Shown here: in pieces, positions 23,825 through 32,669 of the stretch | Layout of the letters: every line of letters starts with the position of its first letter | Numbering within the stretch: the stretch's first letter is position 1 | Assembly: GCA_902362595.1 (NCBI GenBank) | Contig: CABIXF010000017.1 | Location: 8,798 to 72,797 of the forward strand | Direction: 5' to 3' | Length of the DNA: 64,000 bases | Source: Bacteroidaceae bacterium | Lineage (GTDB): Bacteria; Bacteroidota; Bacteroidia; Bacteroidales; Bacteroidaceae | Translations under genes and position numbers: made by a program | Notes under the pieces: generated by a model | Database searches by the model: none | Told to the model about the DNA's origin: nothing | Seen by the model: the letters and a program-made list of their open reading frames with translations, nothing else

Positions 23825-26119
23825 ATGAACAGAATTCTTCAGAAGGAGCGTTTTTCCGAAAAAGTTTTTAAACTGGTTATTGAGGCTCCTTTGATTGCAA
23901 AATCACGCAAAGCGGGGCATTTCGTAATTGTCCGTGTGGGAGAGAAGGGGGAACGTATGCCGCTGACCATTACTGCGGCCGACCCAGTGAAAGGAACCAT
24001 CACGCTGGTGGTACAGGAGGTGGGACTTTCGTCCACTCGTTTATGCGAACTGAATGTAGGCGACTATATTACGGATGTGGTAGGTCCGTTGGGAAAAGCC
24101 ACTCATATTGAGAATTTCGGTACGGTGGTCTGTGCCGGAGGAGGAGTGGGAGTAGCGCCGATGCTCCCCATCGTACAGGCATTGAAAGCTGCTGGCAACC
24201 GGGTGATTACCGTATTGGCCGGACGTACCAAGGAACTGATTATCCTGGAAAAGGAAATGCGGGAAAGTTCCGACGAAGTGATTATCATGACCGACGATGG
24301 TTCTTACGGACAGAAAGGACTGGTGACGGAAGGGGTGGAAGCGGTCATCAAGCGGGAGAAGGTGGACAAGTGCTTTGCCATCGGTCCGGCCATCATGATG
24401 AAGTTTGTCTGCCTGCTGACGAAGAAATACGACATCCCGACCGATGTGTCTCTGAACACCATCATGGTGGATGGAACGGGTATGTGTGGTGCCTGCCGTA
24501 TCACTGTGGGAGGAAAGACGAAGTTCGTGTGTGTGGATGGTCCGGAATTCGACGGCCATCAGGTGGACTTTGACGAGATGCTCAAGCGTATGGGTGCCTT
24601 CAAGGACATCGAACGGGAGGAAATTCACAAGCTGGACGAGCATCCTGCGGCATGTGAAGCGGAACAGAGTGCTTCGGGCCGGAATGCGGAGTGGCGTGAA
24701 GCGTTGCGCAAGCGGATGAAGCCGAAAGAGCGTACCCTGATTCCTCGGGTGAAGATGAACGAACTGGACCCGGAATACCGCTCACACAGCCGCAAGGAGG
24801 AAGTGAACTTGGGACTGAACGAAGAACAGGCGCTGACGGAGGCCAAGCGATGTCTGGACTGTGCCAATCCTTCCTGTATGGAAGGTTGTCCGGTGGGCAT
24901 TGATATTCCGGGCTTCATCAAGAACATTGAGCGTGGAGAATTTCTGGAAGCAGCCCGTACGCTGAAGAAAACCAGTGCACTTCCGGCTGTGTGCGGACGT
25001 GTCTGTCCGCAGGAAAAGCAGTGTGAGTCGAAGTGTATCCACCTGAAGATGGGGCACGAAGCAGTGGCCATCGGTTACCTGGAACGTTTTGCAGCCGATT
25101 ATGAGCGGGAAAGCGGACAGATTTCGGTTCCGGAAATTGCGACCAAGAACGGCATCAAGGTGGCGGTGGTCGGTTCGGGACCCGCGGGATTGTCGTTCGC
25201 GGGCGACATGGCCAAGATGGGATACGATGTGACTGTATTCGAGGCCCTGCACGAGATTGGTGGGGTACTGAAATACGGTATTCCGGAGTTCCGTCTGCCC
25301 AACAAGATTGTGGACGTGGAAATCGAGAACTTGTCGAAGATGGGCGTGACTTTTGTGAAGGACTGCATCATTGGGAAGACCCTCAGTGTAGAAGAGTTGG
25401 AAAACGAAGGCTTCAAGGGAATCTTTGTGGCTTCGGGTGCCGGATTGCCTAATTTCATGAATATCCCGGGCGAGAACTCCATCAACATCATGTCGTCCAA
25501 CGAATATCTGACCCGTGTGAACCTGATGGATGCGGCCAGTGAAGATTCCGACACTCCGGTGACCTTCGGTAAGCGGGTAGCTGTGATTGGAGGTGGAAAT
25601 ACGGCCATGGATTCTGTGCGTACGGCCCGCCGTTTGGGAGCGGAGAAAGCGATGATTATTTACCGTCGTTCGGAAGCGGAAATGCCGGCCCGACTGGAGG
25701 AAGTGAAACATGCCAAGGAGGAAGGCGTGGAATTCCTGACCCTGCACAATCCGATTGAATACATTGCCGACGAGAAAGGTCGGGTGAAACAAGTGGTGTT
25801 ACAGAAAATGGAACTGGGCGAACCCGATGCGTCCGGTCGTCGTAGTCCGGTGCCTATTCCGGGGGCTACGGTGACATTGGACATTGATATGGCCATTGTC
25901 AGTGTGGGCGTTTCGCCAAATCCGATTGTGCCTCATTCTATTCCCGGTTTGGAACTGGGACGTAAGGGTACCATCGCAGTGAACGAGGACATGCAGTCGT
26001 CCATCCCGACCATCTATGCCGGAGGAGATATCGTACGCGGTGGAGCCACCGTGATTCTGGCCATGGGTGACGGACGTCGTGCGGCAGCTGCCATGAATCG
26101 TCAGCTTCAGAAGGCATAA
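23825..26119 (+). CDS. Fused NfnAB-like flavoprotein (FNR/PyrK-type plus GltD-like NADPH oxidoreductase)
   Basis: A 764-residue fusion. Residues 1-95 form an FAD-binding FNR-type barrel, 105-215 an NAD(P)-binding domain (VVCAGGGVGVAPMLP), and 217-260 carry 2Fe-2S cysteines (GTGMCGACRITVGG). From about residue 330 comes a glutamate-synthase-small-subunit-like part: CLDCANPSCMEGCPVG and VCGRVCPQEKQCESKC (4Fe-4S ligands), an FAD site VAVVGSGPAGLSFAG and an NADPH site VAVIGGGNTAMDSVRTARRLG. This order equals NfnA followed by NfnB of the bifurcating NADH-dependent ferredoxin:NADP+ oxidoreductase. Databases often label it dihydroorotate dehydrogenase subunit/glutamate synthase. It diverges from a ferredoxin-reducing 2-oxoacid oxidoreductase operon, which supports a ferredoxin-NAD(P)H role. 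Bifurcation itself is not proven. Confidence 0.88.
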   Translation: MNRILQKERFSEKVFKLVIEAPLIAKSRKAGHFVIVRVGEKGERMPLTITAADPVKGTITLVVQEVGLSSTRLCELNVGDYITDVVGPLGKATHIENFGTVVCAGGGVGVAPMLPIVQALKAAGNRVITVLAGRTKELIILEKEMRESSDEVIIMTDDGSYGQKGLVTEGVEAVIKREKVDKCFAIGPAIMMKFVCLLTKKYDIPTDVSLNTIMVDGTGMCGACRITVGGKTKFVCVDGPEFDGHQVDFDEMLKRMGAFKDIEREEIHKLDEHPAACEAEQSASGRNAEWREALRKRMKPKERTLIPRVKMNELDPEYRSHSRKEEVNLGLNEEQALTEAKRCLDCANPSCMEGCPVGIDIPGFIKNIERGEFLEAARTLKKTSALPAVCGRVCPQEKQCESKCIHLKMGHEAVAIGYLERFAADYERESGQISVPEIATKNGIKVAVVGSGPAGLSFAGDMAKMGYDVTVFEALHEIGGVLKYGIPEFRLPNKIVDVEIENLSKMGVTFVKDCIIGKTLSVEELENEGFKGIFVASGAGLPNFMNIPGENSINIMSSNEYLTRVNLMDAASEDSDTPVTFGKRVAVIGGGNTAMDSVRTARRLGAEKAMIIYRRSEAEMPARLEEVKHAKEEGVEFLTLHNPIEYIADEKGRVKQVVLQKMELGEPDASGRRSPVPIPGATVTLDIDMAIVSVGVSPNPIVPHSIPGLELGRKGTIAVNEDMQSSIPTIYAGGDIVRGGATVILAMGDGRRAAAAMNRQLQKA

Positions 26120-26143
26120 TCCTGTAAAAATAAGCTCATAAAA

Positions 26144-26269
26144 AAACGCTTAGACGTTTGGAAAAGAACGTCTAAGCGTTTTCTTTTAAACGCCTTTACG
26201 TTTTAGATAAAACGTCGAAGCGTTTGAAGTAAAACGTCCTTGTGTTTGAGATAAAACGTAAGGACGTTT
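26144..26269. repeat. Array of six 22-bp tandem repeats (AAACG-N6-CGTTT family)
   Basis: Six units start at 26144, 26166, 26188, 26210, 26232 and 26254, an exact 22-nt period. Each unit is a 16-mer of the form AAACG-N6-CGTTT (the second begins GAACG; the fifth ends TGTTT) plus a 6-nt AT-rich spacer. Units 1 and 2 are inverted copies and form a near-perfect hairpin. Units 5 and 6 pair the same way with two mismatches. The array fills the gap between the NfnAB-like gene and the convergent DUF4468 gene. The first hairpin with its following TTTTCTTTT could also end nfn transcription. A 22-nt period is not a multiple of 3, so it is not coding. Confidence 0.9.
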
Positions 26270-26280
26270 TTGGAATGAGG

Positions 26281-27321
26281 TTACTGACGCAGCAAAGTGC
26301 GGATGATTTCGCCTGTGTACATGGTGTAAGATTTGCTGCTATCTGCTTGAATATTGAGTGATTTCAGGTCATCGGCTGTCATTTTCTGGCTCATAGACTT
26401 TTTGCATTCAATGACTGCGGCCGGCTGGTTGCTTCCCTGAGCGTAGAAGGTAATCTTATATTCCGTGCATTGTTCCATCAGGGCGCTGAGGGCGATACGG
26501 TCTTGGGCAATTAGCAGATAAGCCACGTTCTTATTGAACAACTTTCCAAAGCCTCCCCAGTTTTCCGGTTTGATTTCGATTTCTTCCTCGTTGGCGGTCA
26601 GGGTGATGCGTCCGTTCTGCAGCTGGTTGTTCCAGTTGTCTGTAAGTTTCGTTACATCTATTTCTTTCAGTTCGCCAGTTAATGCTGGTGTTAGCGGAGT
26701 AGCTGCTACGGTTGTGGCAGAAGTGGTTCCGTTGGCCAATACCTTTTGTCCCAGTGCATCGGTAGCCGACTGGAAAAGCTGGTCTTTCAGGTCGATGGTC
26801 TCGCGGCGGAATTTTCCGCAGATGGGAGCAAGTTTCGTTTTCTTTTTGTTCAGTGCCATGTCATCGGTAATCCATTCTTCAGCCGTAAACTTCTGTCCTC
26901 CGTCACGGTTTTCATCGTACCAGTAGCGGATACGGGTCATAGTCATGTGGCATACCCCGTCGGTTACATGGATAAAGTATTGGTAATAGATACGGGTACG
27001 GTCCAATGAAAGGGCAGAAGAGGAGAATACCATGTATTCTTCCGCCGAAGCGGCGATGTCGCCTTCTTCTTCATTGGTATAGACCACCCGACTTAGCAGT
27101 TTCCCGTCGGGTTTGAAACGGTTGTTGGCCCAGTCAAGCATTTGCTGGTAGAGTTGTTCTTTGGAAAGAGAGGGAGCTTGGATGTCGTGAGTGAAAGTCA
27201 CTTTTCCATCGTCCAATGTGACAGCTCCTACCAAATACTTCGGGTCAGTATTGTCTTTTTTGTCTTTGGCCATTCCAAACAATGGCAGACAAGCCAATAG
27301 AATGAATAACAGTTTTTTCAT
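26281..27321 (-). CDS. DUF4468-containing exported protein
   Basis: A 346-residue protein with the signal peptide MKKLLFILLACLPLFGMA. I start at 27321; the longer upstream reading is not convincing. The first half (VTLDDGKVTFTHDIQAPSLSKEQLYQQMLDWANNRF and VCHMTMTRIRYWYDE) matches the DUF4468 TBP-like fold of Bacteroidota. The C-terminal 130 residues form a second, less clear domain. Function unknown. It converges on the 22-bp repeat array. The 202-nt gap upstream (27322-27523) is AT-rich, with a weak -7-like TATCTTTA on the minus strand. Confidence 0.8.
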   Translation of the reverse strand: MKKLLFILLACLPLFGMAKDKKDNTDPKYLVGAVTLDDGKVTFTHDIQAPSLSKEQLYQQMLDWANNRFKPDGKLLSRVVYTNEEEGDIAASAEEYMVFSSSALSLDRTRIYYQYFIHVTDGVCHMTMTRIRYWYDENRDGGQKFTAEEWITDDMALNKKKTKLAPICGKFRRETIDLKDQLFQSATDALGQKVLANGTTSATTVAATPLTPALTGELKEIDVTKLTDNWNNQLQNGRITLTANEEEIEIKPENWGGFGKLFNKNVAYLLIAQDRIALSALMEQCTEYKITFYAQGSNQPAAVIECKKSMSQKMTADDLKSLNIQADSSKSYTMYTGEIIRTLLRQ

Positions 27322-27523
27322 GATTCGTATATATGATTTACAATTTAAATTTGTGGGGTGAATATAGTTATTTCTGCCATATTGTTTGTAAAGATAGCCA
27401 TTTTTTTTCTCCTGCATGCAGGAATTGGATTTCTTATTATTTTTTAGGGGAGGCTGTCATTTTGTCATTTGCGAATTAGGTATGATGTTTGCGGAATTTA
27501 TTTGAATAAAAGATACTAATGAT

Positions 27524-28297
27524 ATGAATACAAAGAACGACGGACGAGTGGTGATTATGAATTTCACGGGTGTGTACGACTGGGAACGTTTTTCGCATGA
27601 GCGGAATTACACGTGGCTGGATTGTACGCATCTGAAGGGTACGGAATGTTATTGTGACAAAGAAGGGGCTAAGGCTTTAAAGCAATTGATAGCCGATTAT
27701 CCCGTCAAAGCCATTCATTTTATTGACTCCGGCAATTATCATTATTTGACAAAGTTCTGGACCGACAAGATTCGGCAGCCTTTTTCATTGGTGGTGTTTG
27801 ACCATCATCCTGACATGCAGCCTCCGTTGTTTGAAGGTGTAATCTCTTGTGGAGGATGGGTGAAGGATGTGATGGACACCAACCCTTACGTGCGGAATGT
27901 GATTCTGGCAGGAGTGTCGGAAAAATTGAAGGAGGCTATTCCGGAAGCTTATCGGGAGCGGGTGATTTTCTACGGCGAGAAGGAACTTTCGCATGAAGAA
28001 GCCTGGAAGCGGTTCTCGGCACAACATGTGGAGGGGCCGGTGTACCTGTCAATTGATAAGGATGTGTTGGATGCGCATTCTGCTGCGACCAACTGGGATC
28101 AGGGAGAGCTGTCGCTGCCGGAACTGGAGCAGCTGCTGTCGGTGGTGTTGCGCCAGGAGCAGGTGATAGGCATTGATATCTGTGGAGAGTGCCCTACCAC
28201 CTTGGATATTTTCAAAGAGAAGCAAGAAGTAGCTCTTGATAGCCGGGCCAATCAGGAATTGTTGGATTTTTTTCGGCGGAACCAACTAAATGAATGA
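27524..28297 (+). CDS. Arginase/agmatinase-family (ureohydrolase fold) protein
   Basis: A 257-residue cytoplasmic protein. Metal-binding motifs of the ureohydrolase family appear in order: DSGNYHYL (in place of GGDHS), FDHHPDM (DxHxD-like) and SIDKDVLDA (SxDxDxxDP-like). The binuclear Mn site is thus largely preserved. The substrate may be arginine, agmatine, formiminoglutamate or another guanidino compound; the divergent first motif prevents a firm call. It is a single gene with a strong bidirectional terminator behind it. Confidence 0.82.
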   Translation: MNTKNDGRVVIMNFTGVYDWERFSHERNYTWLDCTHLKGTECYCDKEGAKALKQLIADYPVKAIHFIDSGNYHYLTKFWTDKIRQPFSLVVFDHHPDMQPPLFEGVISCGGWVKDVMDTNPYVRNVILAGVSEKLKEAIPEAYRERVIFYGEKELSHEEAWKRFSAQHVEGPVYLSIDKDVLDAHSAATNWDQGELSLPELEQLLSVVLRQEQVIGIDICGECPTTLDIFKEKQEVALDSRANQELLDFFRRNQLNE

Positions 28298-28298
28298 A

Positions 28299-28335
28299 AA
28301 AATCCCGTTTCCAAATCGAATGGAAACGGGATTTT
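28299..28335. terminator. Bidirectional intrinsic terminator
   Basis: A perfect 14-bp stem (28299-28312 with 28322-28335; AAAATCCCGTTTCC) has a 9-nt loop, with T-rich tracts on the plus side and A-rich tracts on the other. It serves the ureohydrolase gene and probably also the rpiB end of the convergent pentose operon. Confidence 0.9.
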
Positions 28336-28379
28336 CTATTTCGCCTCAAATGAATAGATTTTTCTGAATAATCTCAGAA

Positions 28380-28814
28380 TTACCGAACTGGCATCTTGTC
28401 AATCCTTGCCTGATGACGTCCGCCTTCAAAGTCGGTCGTAAAGAATTCTGTCATAATCTTGTCGGCAGTGGCTTCGTCGATGAAACGTCCCGGCATGACC
28501 AATACGTTGGCATCGTTGTGCTGACGGGCCAAATGGGCGATTTCCGGAATCCAGCAAAGTGCCGCACGGATACCCTGATGCTTGTTCAGCGTCATGCTGA
28601 TGCCTTCTCCGCTTCCGCAGATGGCAATGCCCGGATAGCATTCACCTTTTTCTACGGCCAACGCCAATGGATGTGCATAATCGGGATAGTCGCAACTTTC
28701 TGTAGAGTAAGTACCAAAATCCTTGTATTCCCATCCTTTAGCTTCCAGCCATTTTTTTACGTATTGTTTCAATTCAAATCCGGCATGGTCGGATGCAAGT
28801 CCTATTGTTTTCAT
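28380..28814 (-). CDS. rpiB: Ribose-5-phosphate isomerase B
   Basis: A 144-residue isomerase of the RpiB/LacAB family interconverting ribose-5-P and ribulose-5-P. The start MKTIGLASDHAGFELKQYV and the motif AICGSGEGISMTLNKHQGIRAALC are typical. The stop codon of tkt overlaps its ATG by one nt, so translation is coupled. Together with transketolase it moves pentose phosphate from arabinose breakdown into central metabolism. Confidence 0.95.
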   Translation of the reverse strand: MKTIGLASDHAGFELKQYVKKWLEAKGWEYKDFGTYSTESCDYPDYAHPLALAVEKGECYPGIAICGSGEGISMTLNKHQGIRAALCWIPEIAHLARQHNDANVLVMPGRFIDEATADKIMTEFFTTDFEGGRHQARIDKMPVR

Positions 28815-30829
28815 TAGAGCATTTCTTTTACTTGGTTATACACATTTTCTGCGGTGAATCCCAGTTTTTCATCCAGCACTTTGTAAGGAGCAGAGAAACC
28901 GAATGATTCCAGGCCCCAGATTTTACCGTTGGCACCTACCAGTCCGAGCAAGTTTACCGGCAGTCCGGCTGTCAGACCGAATACTTTGGCTCCTGTAGGA
29001 ATGATGCTTTCCTGATATTCCTTGCTCTGGCTGCGGAACAAGCCTTCTGACGGTACAGAAACGATGCGGGTTTTGATGCCGTCTTTGTGCAACAGTTCAG
29101 CTCCGGCTACCAGTGTAGAAACTTCAGAACCAGAAGCTACCATGATGACATCCGGATTTTCGTCAGAACCTGCTACGATGTAAGCTCCTTTGGCAGCCTG
29201 TGCATAGTCTGTTCCTTCCGGCAACATGTTGATGTTCTGGCGAGACAGAATCAAAGCCGACGGAGTATCGGTATTTTCCATAGCCAGTTTCCAGCAAACA
29301 GTCGTTTCTTCTGCATCGGCCGGACGGAGAACCAACATAGAGTTCTTTCCGTGGTGGTTTTTCAGTTTTTCCATCAAACGAATCTGTGCTTCCTGTTCTA
29401 CCGGTTCGTGTGTAGGTCCGTCTTCTCCTACGCGGAATGCATCGTGTGTCCAGATGAATTTCACTGGCAACTGCATGAGGGCAGCCATACGTACGGCTGG
29501 TTTCATGTAGTCTGAGAATACGAAGAAGGTACCGCAAGCTGCGATGACACCGCCATGCAAAGCCATACCGATGCAGCAGCAAGCCATGGTCAGTTCAGCT
29601 ACTCCGGCTTGGAAGAAGGCACCGCTGAAATCTCCGTTGGTGAAGGCGTGAGTCTGTTTCAGGAAGCCGTCGGTCTTATCTGAGTTAGACAAGTCGGCAG
29701 AAGCACAAATCATGTTAGGAACCTGCTGTGCCAATGCGCCCAATACGGTAGCCGATGCGTTACGGGTTGCATCGTTTGCTTTCTGCTGGATGTGTGCCCA
29801 GTCTACTTTCGGTGCAGCACCACTGAACCATTCTTTCAGTTGTGCGGCTTTTTCCGGGTTGGCGGCAGCCCATGCAGCTTCTTCTTCATGACGGGCAGCT
29901 GCGATGGCTTTCAGTTCTTCTGCACGTTTGGCGTAGATTTCTTTTACGTCGTCGAAAATAACGAACGGATTTTCCGGATCACCGCCTAAGTTCAGGATGG
30001 TATTTTTGTAAGCGTCGCCACCCAGAGGAGCTCCGTGAGTCTTGCAGTTATGTTCGTATGAAGTGTTGTCTGCCTTGCGGGCACCCTTACCCATAATACA
30101 TTTACCGATAATCAGGGTCGGGCGTTTGCTCTCAGCTTTTGCTGCATTCAAGGCTGTACGGATTTCTTCGCAGTCGTTACCGTTGATTTCGATGACGTTC
30201 CATCCCCATGCACGGTATTTCATGGCTGTATCTTCCGTAGTTACATCCTTTGTTTCAGTAGACAACTGAATTTCGTTGGAGTCGTAGAACATAATCAGGT
30301 TGTCCAGTCCCAGGCATCCGGCAATACGTCCGCTGCCCTGAGAGATTTCTTCCTGAATACCTCCATCTGAGATATATGCATAGATAGTTTCTTTTGCAAA
30401 AGTCGGATTGCCTGTGCGGGCAGCCAGGAATTTAGCAGCGATGGCAGCACCTACCGCAAAGGTATGTCCCTGTCCGAGCGGACCGGATGTATTTTCAATG
30501 CCGCGCATTACGTCTACTTCCGGATGTCCCGGAGTAGGAGAACCCCACTGGCGCAGTTGCTGCAATTCTTCCAATGTGAATTTTCCGATGAGTGCCAGCT
30601 GTGAATACAACATCGGAGACATGTGACCCGGGTCGAGGAAGAAACGGTCACGTCCTTCCCATTTCGGGTTCTGAGGATCATATTGCAGGAACTCAGAGTA
30701 CAGTACATTGATGAAATCGGCTCCACCCATTGCACCTCCGGGATGACCGGATTTCGCTTTTTCAACCATTGATGCAGCTAAAATACGAATATTGTCAGCG
30801 GCATGGTTCATTACTTGTTTACTGTTCAT
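28814..30829 (-). CDS. tkt: Transketolase
   Basis: A 671-residue thiamine-diphosphate enzyme of the pentose phosphate pathway, full length. Motifs are KSGHPGGAMGGADF near the start, TPGHPEVD, the TPP site ISDGGIQEEISQGSG with downstream N, GEDGPTHEPVEQ in the pyrimidine domain and a C-terminal domain from ENPDVIMVASGSEV. It has its own promoter at 30903-30934. The upstream neighbour is araB, so it may be an arabinose-linked copy as well as a housekeeping one. Confidence 0.96.
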   Translation of the reverse strand: MNSKQVMNHAADNIRILAASMVEKAKSGHPGGAMGGADFINVLYSEFLQYDPQNPKWEGRDRFFLDPGHMSPMLYSQLALIGKFTLEELQQLRQWGSPTPGHPEVDVMRGIENTSGPLGQGHTFAVGAAIAAKFLAARTGNPTFAKETIYAYISDGGIQEEISQGSGRIAGCLGLDNLIMFYDSNEIQLSTETKDVTTEDTAMKYRAWGWNVIEINGNDCEEIRTALNAAKAESKRPTLIIGKCIMGKGARKADNTSYEHNCKTHGAPLGGDAYKNTILNLGGDPENPFVIFDDVKEIYAKRAEELKAIAAARHEEEAAWAAANPEKAAQLKEWFSGAAPKVDWAHIQQKANDATRNASATVLGALAQQVPNMICASADLSNSDKTDGFLKQTHAFTNGDFSGAFFQAGVAELTMACCCIGMALHGGVIAACGTFFVFSDYMKPAVRMAALMQLPVKFIWTHDAFRVGEDGPTHEPVEQEAQIRLMEKLKNHHGKNSMLVLRPADAEETTVCWKLAMENTDTPSALILSRQNINMLPEGTDYAQAAKGAYIVAGSDENPDVIMVASGSEVSTLVAGAELLHKDGIKTRIVSVPSEGLFRSQSKEYQESIIPTGAKVFGLTAGLPVNLLGLVGANGKIWGLESFGFSAPYKVLDEKLGFTAENVYNQVKEML

Positions 30830-30902
30830 ATTATTAATTTTTTAATTTGTATGCTACATAAGGCAGACACCGCTATGGGTACCTGCTTCTTGAAATTATG
30901 AG

Positions 30903-30934
30903 CAAAGGTATGACATTTATATGTAAATTACAAA
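30903..30934 (-). promoter_or_regulatory. Bacteroides-type promoter of tkt-rpiB
   Basis: On the minus strand, TTTG at 30934-30931 is followed after 20 nt by TACCTTTG at 30910-30903. It gives tkt-rpiB transcription separate from araB. Confidence 0.8.
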
Positions 30935-30964
30935 GTGGAAGTAAGTTATTTATTTCACATTTTT

Positions 30965-32563
30965 TTACTTCTTGTATTTCACTGCAGCCTCTTCTACAGG
31001 CAGACAAGCCTTGTATTTTTCAATATAAGCGTTGAATCCGGCTACGTTTTCTGCCGTAGGTGATACCTCTACGCCTGCATTGCCTGCAAATACCTTTTCG
31101 TCGAGGAAGTCGGCTAAAGACTGCTTCTTGTCATTATTTACCAGGTAAGAACCCAGCAGGGCGATACCCCATGCACCGCCTTCACCGGCCGTCTCCATGA
31201 CAGAAATCGGAGAATTGATGGCTGCAGCCAATACACGCTGGCCTACACCTTTGGTGCGGAACAAACCGCCATGACCCGTAATGCGGTCTACCTTAATCTT
31301 TTCTTCGTTGAAGAGGATGTCATTACCAATTTTTAATACGCCTACAGAAGCATACAAGTGAGCGCGCATGAAGTTAGCCAGATTGAATTTGTCGTTGGCT
31401 GTACGCACGAACAACGGGCGTCCTTCTGTCAGTCCTGTCACAGGTTCGCCTGAGAAGTAGTTGTAGGAAATCAGTCCACCGCAGTCGGCATCACCTGTCA
31501 AAGCGTTATTGTACAGCTTGCCGAAGATTTCGTCCATGTCTACCGGCATGCCCATCAGTTCCTGGTATTCCTTGAACAGGTTGACCCATGCGTTCAGGTC
31601 GGAAGTACAGTTGTTGCAGTGTACCATGGCTACCAGACTACCGTCGGGAGTAGTCACCATATCAATCATTTCATACGGTTTTGACAGGTCTTTTTCCAGT
31701 ACAATCATAGAGAAGGAAGAAGTACCGGCTGAAACGTTACCAGTCCGCTGTTTTACGGCATTGGTGGCCACCATGCCTGTGCCCGCATCTCCTTCCGGAG
31801 GACATACAGGAATGCCTGCCTTCAAGTGGCCGGATACATCCAGCTTCTTGGCACCTTCTTCGGTCAGGCAACCGGCATTTTCTCCGGCCAGCAAGACTTT
31901 AGGCAGGATGTCGGTCAGTTTCCAGCTGAATCCGTAGGGAGCCACCAGTTTGTCGAACTTAGCCACCATTTCGGCAGAATAGTTCTTTGTGGCAGGGTCG
32001 ATAGGAAGCATACCGGACGCATCACCGATACCCAGTACCTTTTCACCGGTAATCTGCCAGTGTACATAGCCGGCAAGTGTGGTAAGGAACGTGATGTCTT
32101 TTACGTGCTCTTCCTTGTTCAGGATGGCCTGATACAGGTGAGAGATACTCCATCTCAGAGGAATGTTATAGACGAACAGTTCAGACAGTTCGGCCGCAGC
32201 TTTTCCAGTGTTGGTATTTCTCCAGGTGCGGAAAGGTACCAGAATTTCAGCCTTGTCATTGAAAGGCATATAGCCGTGCATCATGGCACTGATACCGATG
32301 GCTGCCAGCGTTTCGATTTCTATGCCATATTGTTTTTTTACGTTAGCGCGAAGATCGGCGTAGCAATCTTGTAGCCCAGCCCAGATAGCTTCAATGCTGT
32401 AGGTCCAGAGTCCGTCTACCAACTGGTTTTCCCACGTATGACTACCTTGTGCGATGGGTTTGTTTTCCTGGTCAATCAAGACAGCTTTGATTCGGGTGGA
32501 ACCGAATTCAATACCCAAAATGGCCTTGCCTGCCTCAATGGTTGACTTAGCATCTGATTTCAT
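30965..32563 (-). CDS. araB: FGGY-family carbohydrate kinase, L-ribulokinase role
   Basis: A 532-residue FGGY kinase: [17 protein letters not shown] for the ATP-site start, [22 protein letters not shown] and the C-terminal signature [11 protein letters not shown]. It phosphorylates L-ribulose to L-ribulose-5-P in the arabinose pathway. The neighbours araA and araD decide this over xylulokinase. The Bacteroides type is distinct from the enterobacterial AraB. It follows araA after a 106-nt gap that holds a hairpin. Confidence 0.9.
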   Translation of the reverse strand: MKSDAKSTIEAGKAILGIEFGSTRIKAVLIDQENKPIAQGSHTWENQLVDGLWTYSIEAIWAGLQDCYADLRANVKKQYGIEIETLAAIGISAMMHGYMPFNDKAEILVPFRTWRNTNTGKAAAELSELFVYNIPLRWSISHLYQAILNKEEHVKDITFLTTLAGYVHWQITGEKVLGIGDASGMLPIDPATKNYSAEMVAKFDKLVAPYGFSWKLTDILPKVLLAGENAGCLTEEGAKKLDVSGHLKAGIPVCPPEGDAGTGMVATNAVKQRTGNVSAGTSSFSMIVLEKDLSKPYEMIDMVTTPDGSLVAMVHCNNCTSDLNAWVNLFKEYQELMGMPVDMDEIFGKLYNNALTGDADCGGLISYNYFSGEPVTGLTEGRPLFVRTANDKFNLANFMRAHLYASVGVLKIGNDILFNEEKIKVDRITGHGGLFRTKGVGQRVLAAAINSPISVMETAGEGGAWGIALLGSYLVNNDKKQSLADFLDEKVFAGNAGVEVSPTAENVAGFNAYIEKYKACLPVEEAAVKYKK

Positions 32564-32609
32564 ATCAAAATCAACAATTTAAAGTTAAGAAATAAAGCAA
32601 TAGGAAAAA

Positions 32610-32653
32610 TTAAAAGTGCTGCCAGAAAGAAGGTTTCTGTCCAGCACTTTTAA
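32610..32653 (-). terminator. Hairpin between araA and araB
   Basis: A 12-bp stem (TTAAAAGTGCTG at 32610-32621 with CAGCACTTTTAA at 32642-32653) has a small nested hairpin in the loop. On the minus strand it is followed by TTTTTCC. It may be a partial terminator that lowers araB relative to araA, or an RNA-stabilising end. Confidence 0.7.
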
Positions 32654-32669
32654 TGAAACTGACAAAGTA

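Noticed and set aside
24782..25792. 336-codon minus-strand ORF inside the NfnAB-like gene
   Set aside because: Opposite strand of conserved coding sequence; His/Phe-rich composition typical of shadow frames.
26144..26269. CRISPR array
   Set aside because: Spacers are only 6 nt and AT-rich, repeat cores vary, and no cas genes are present.
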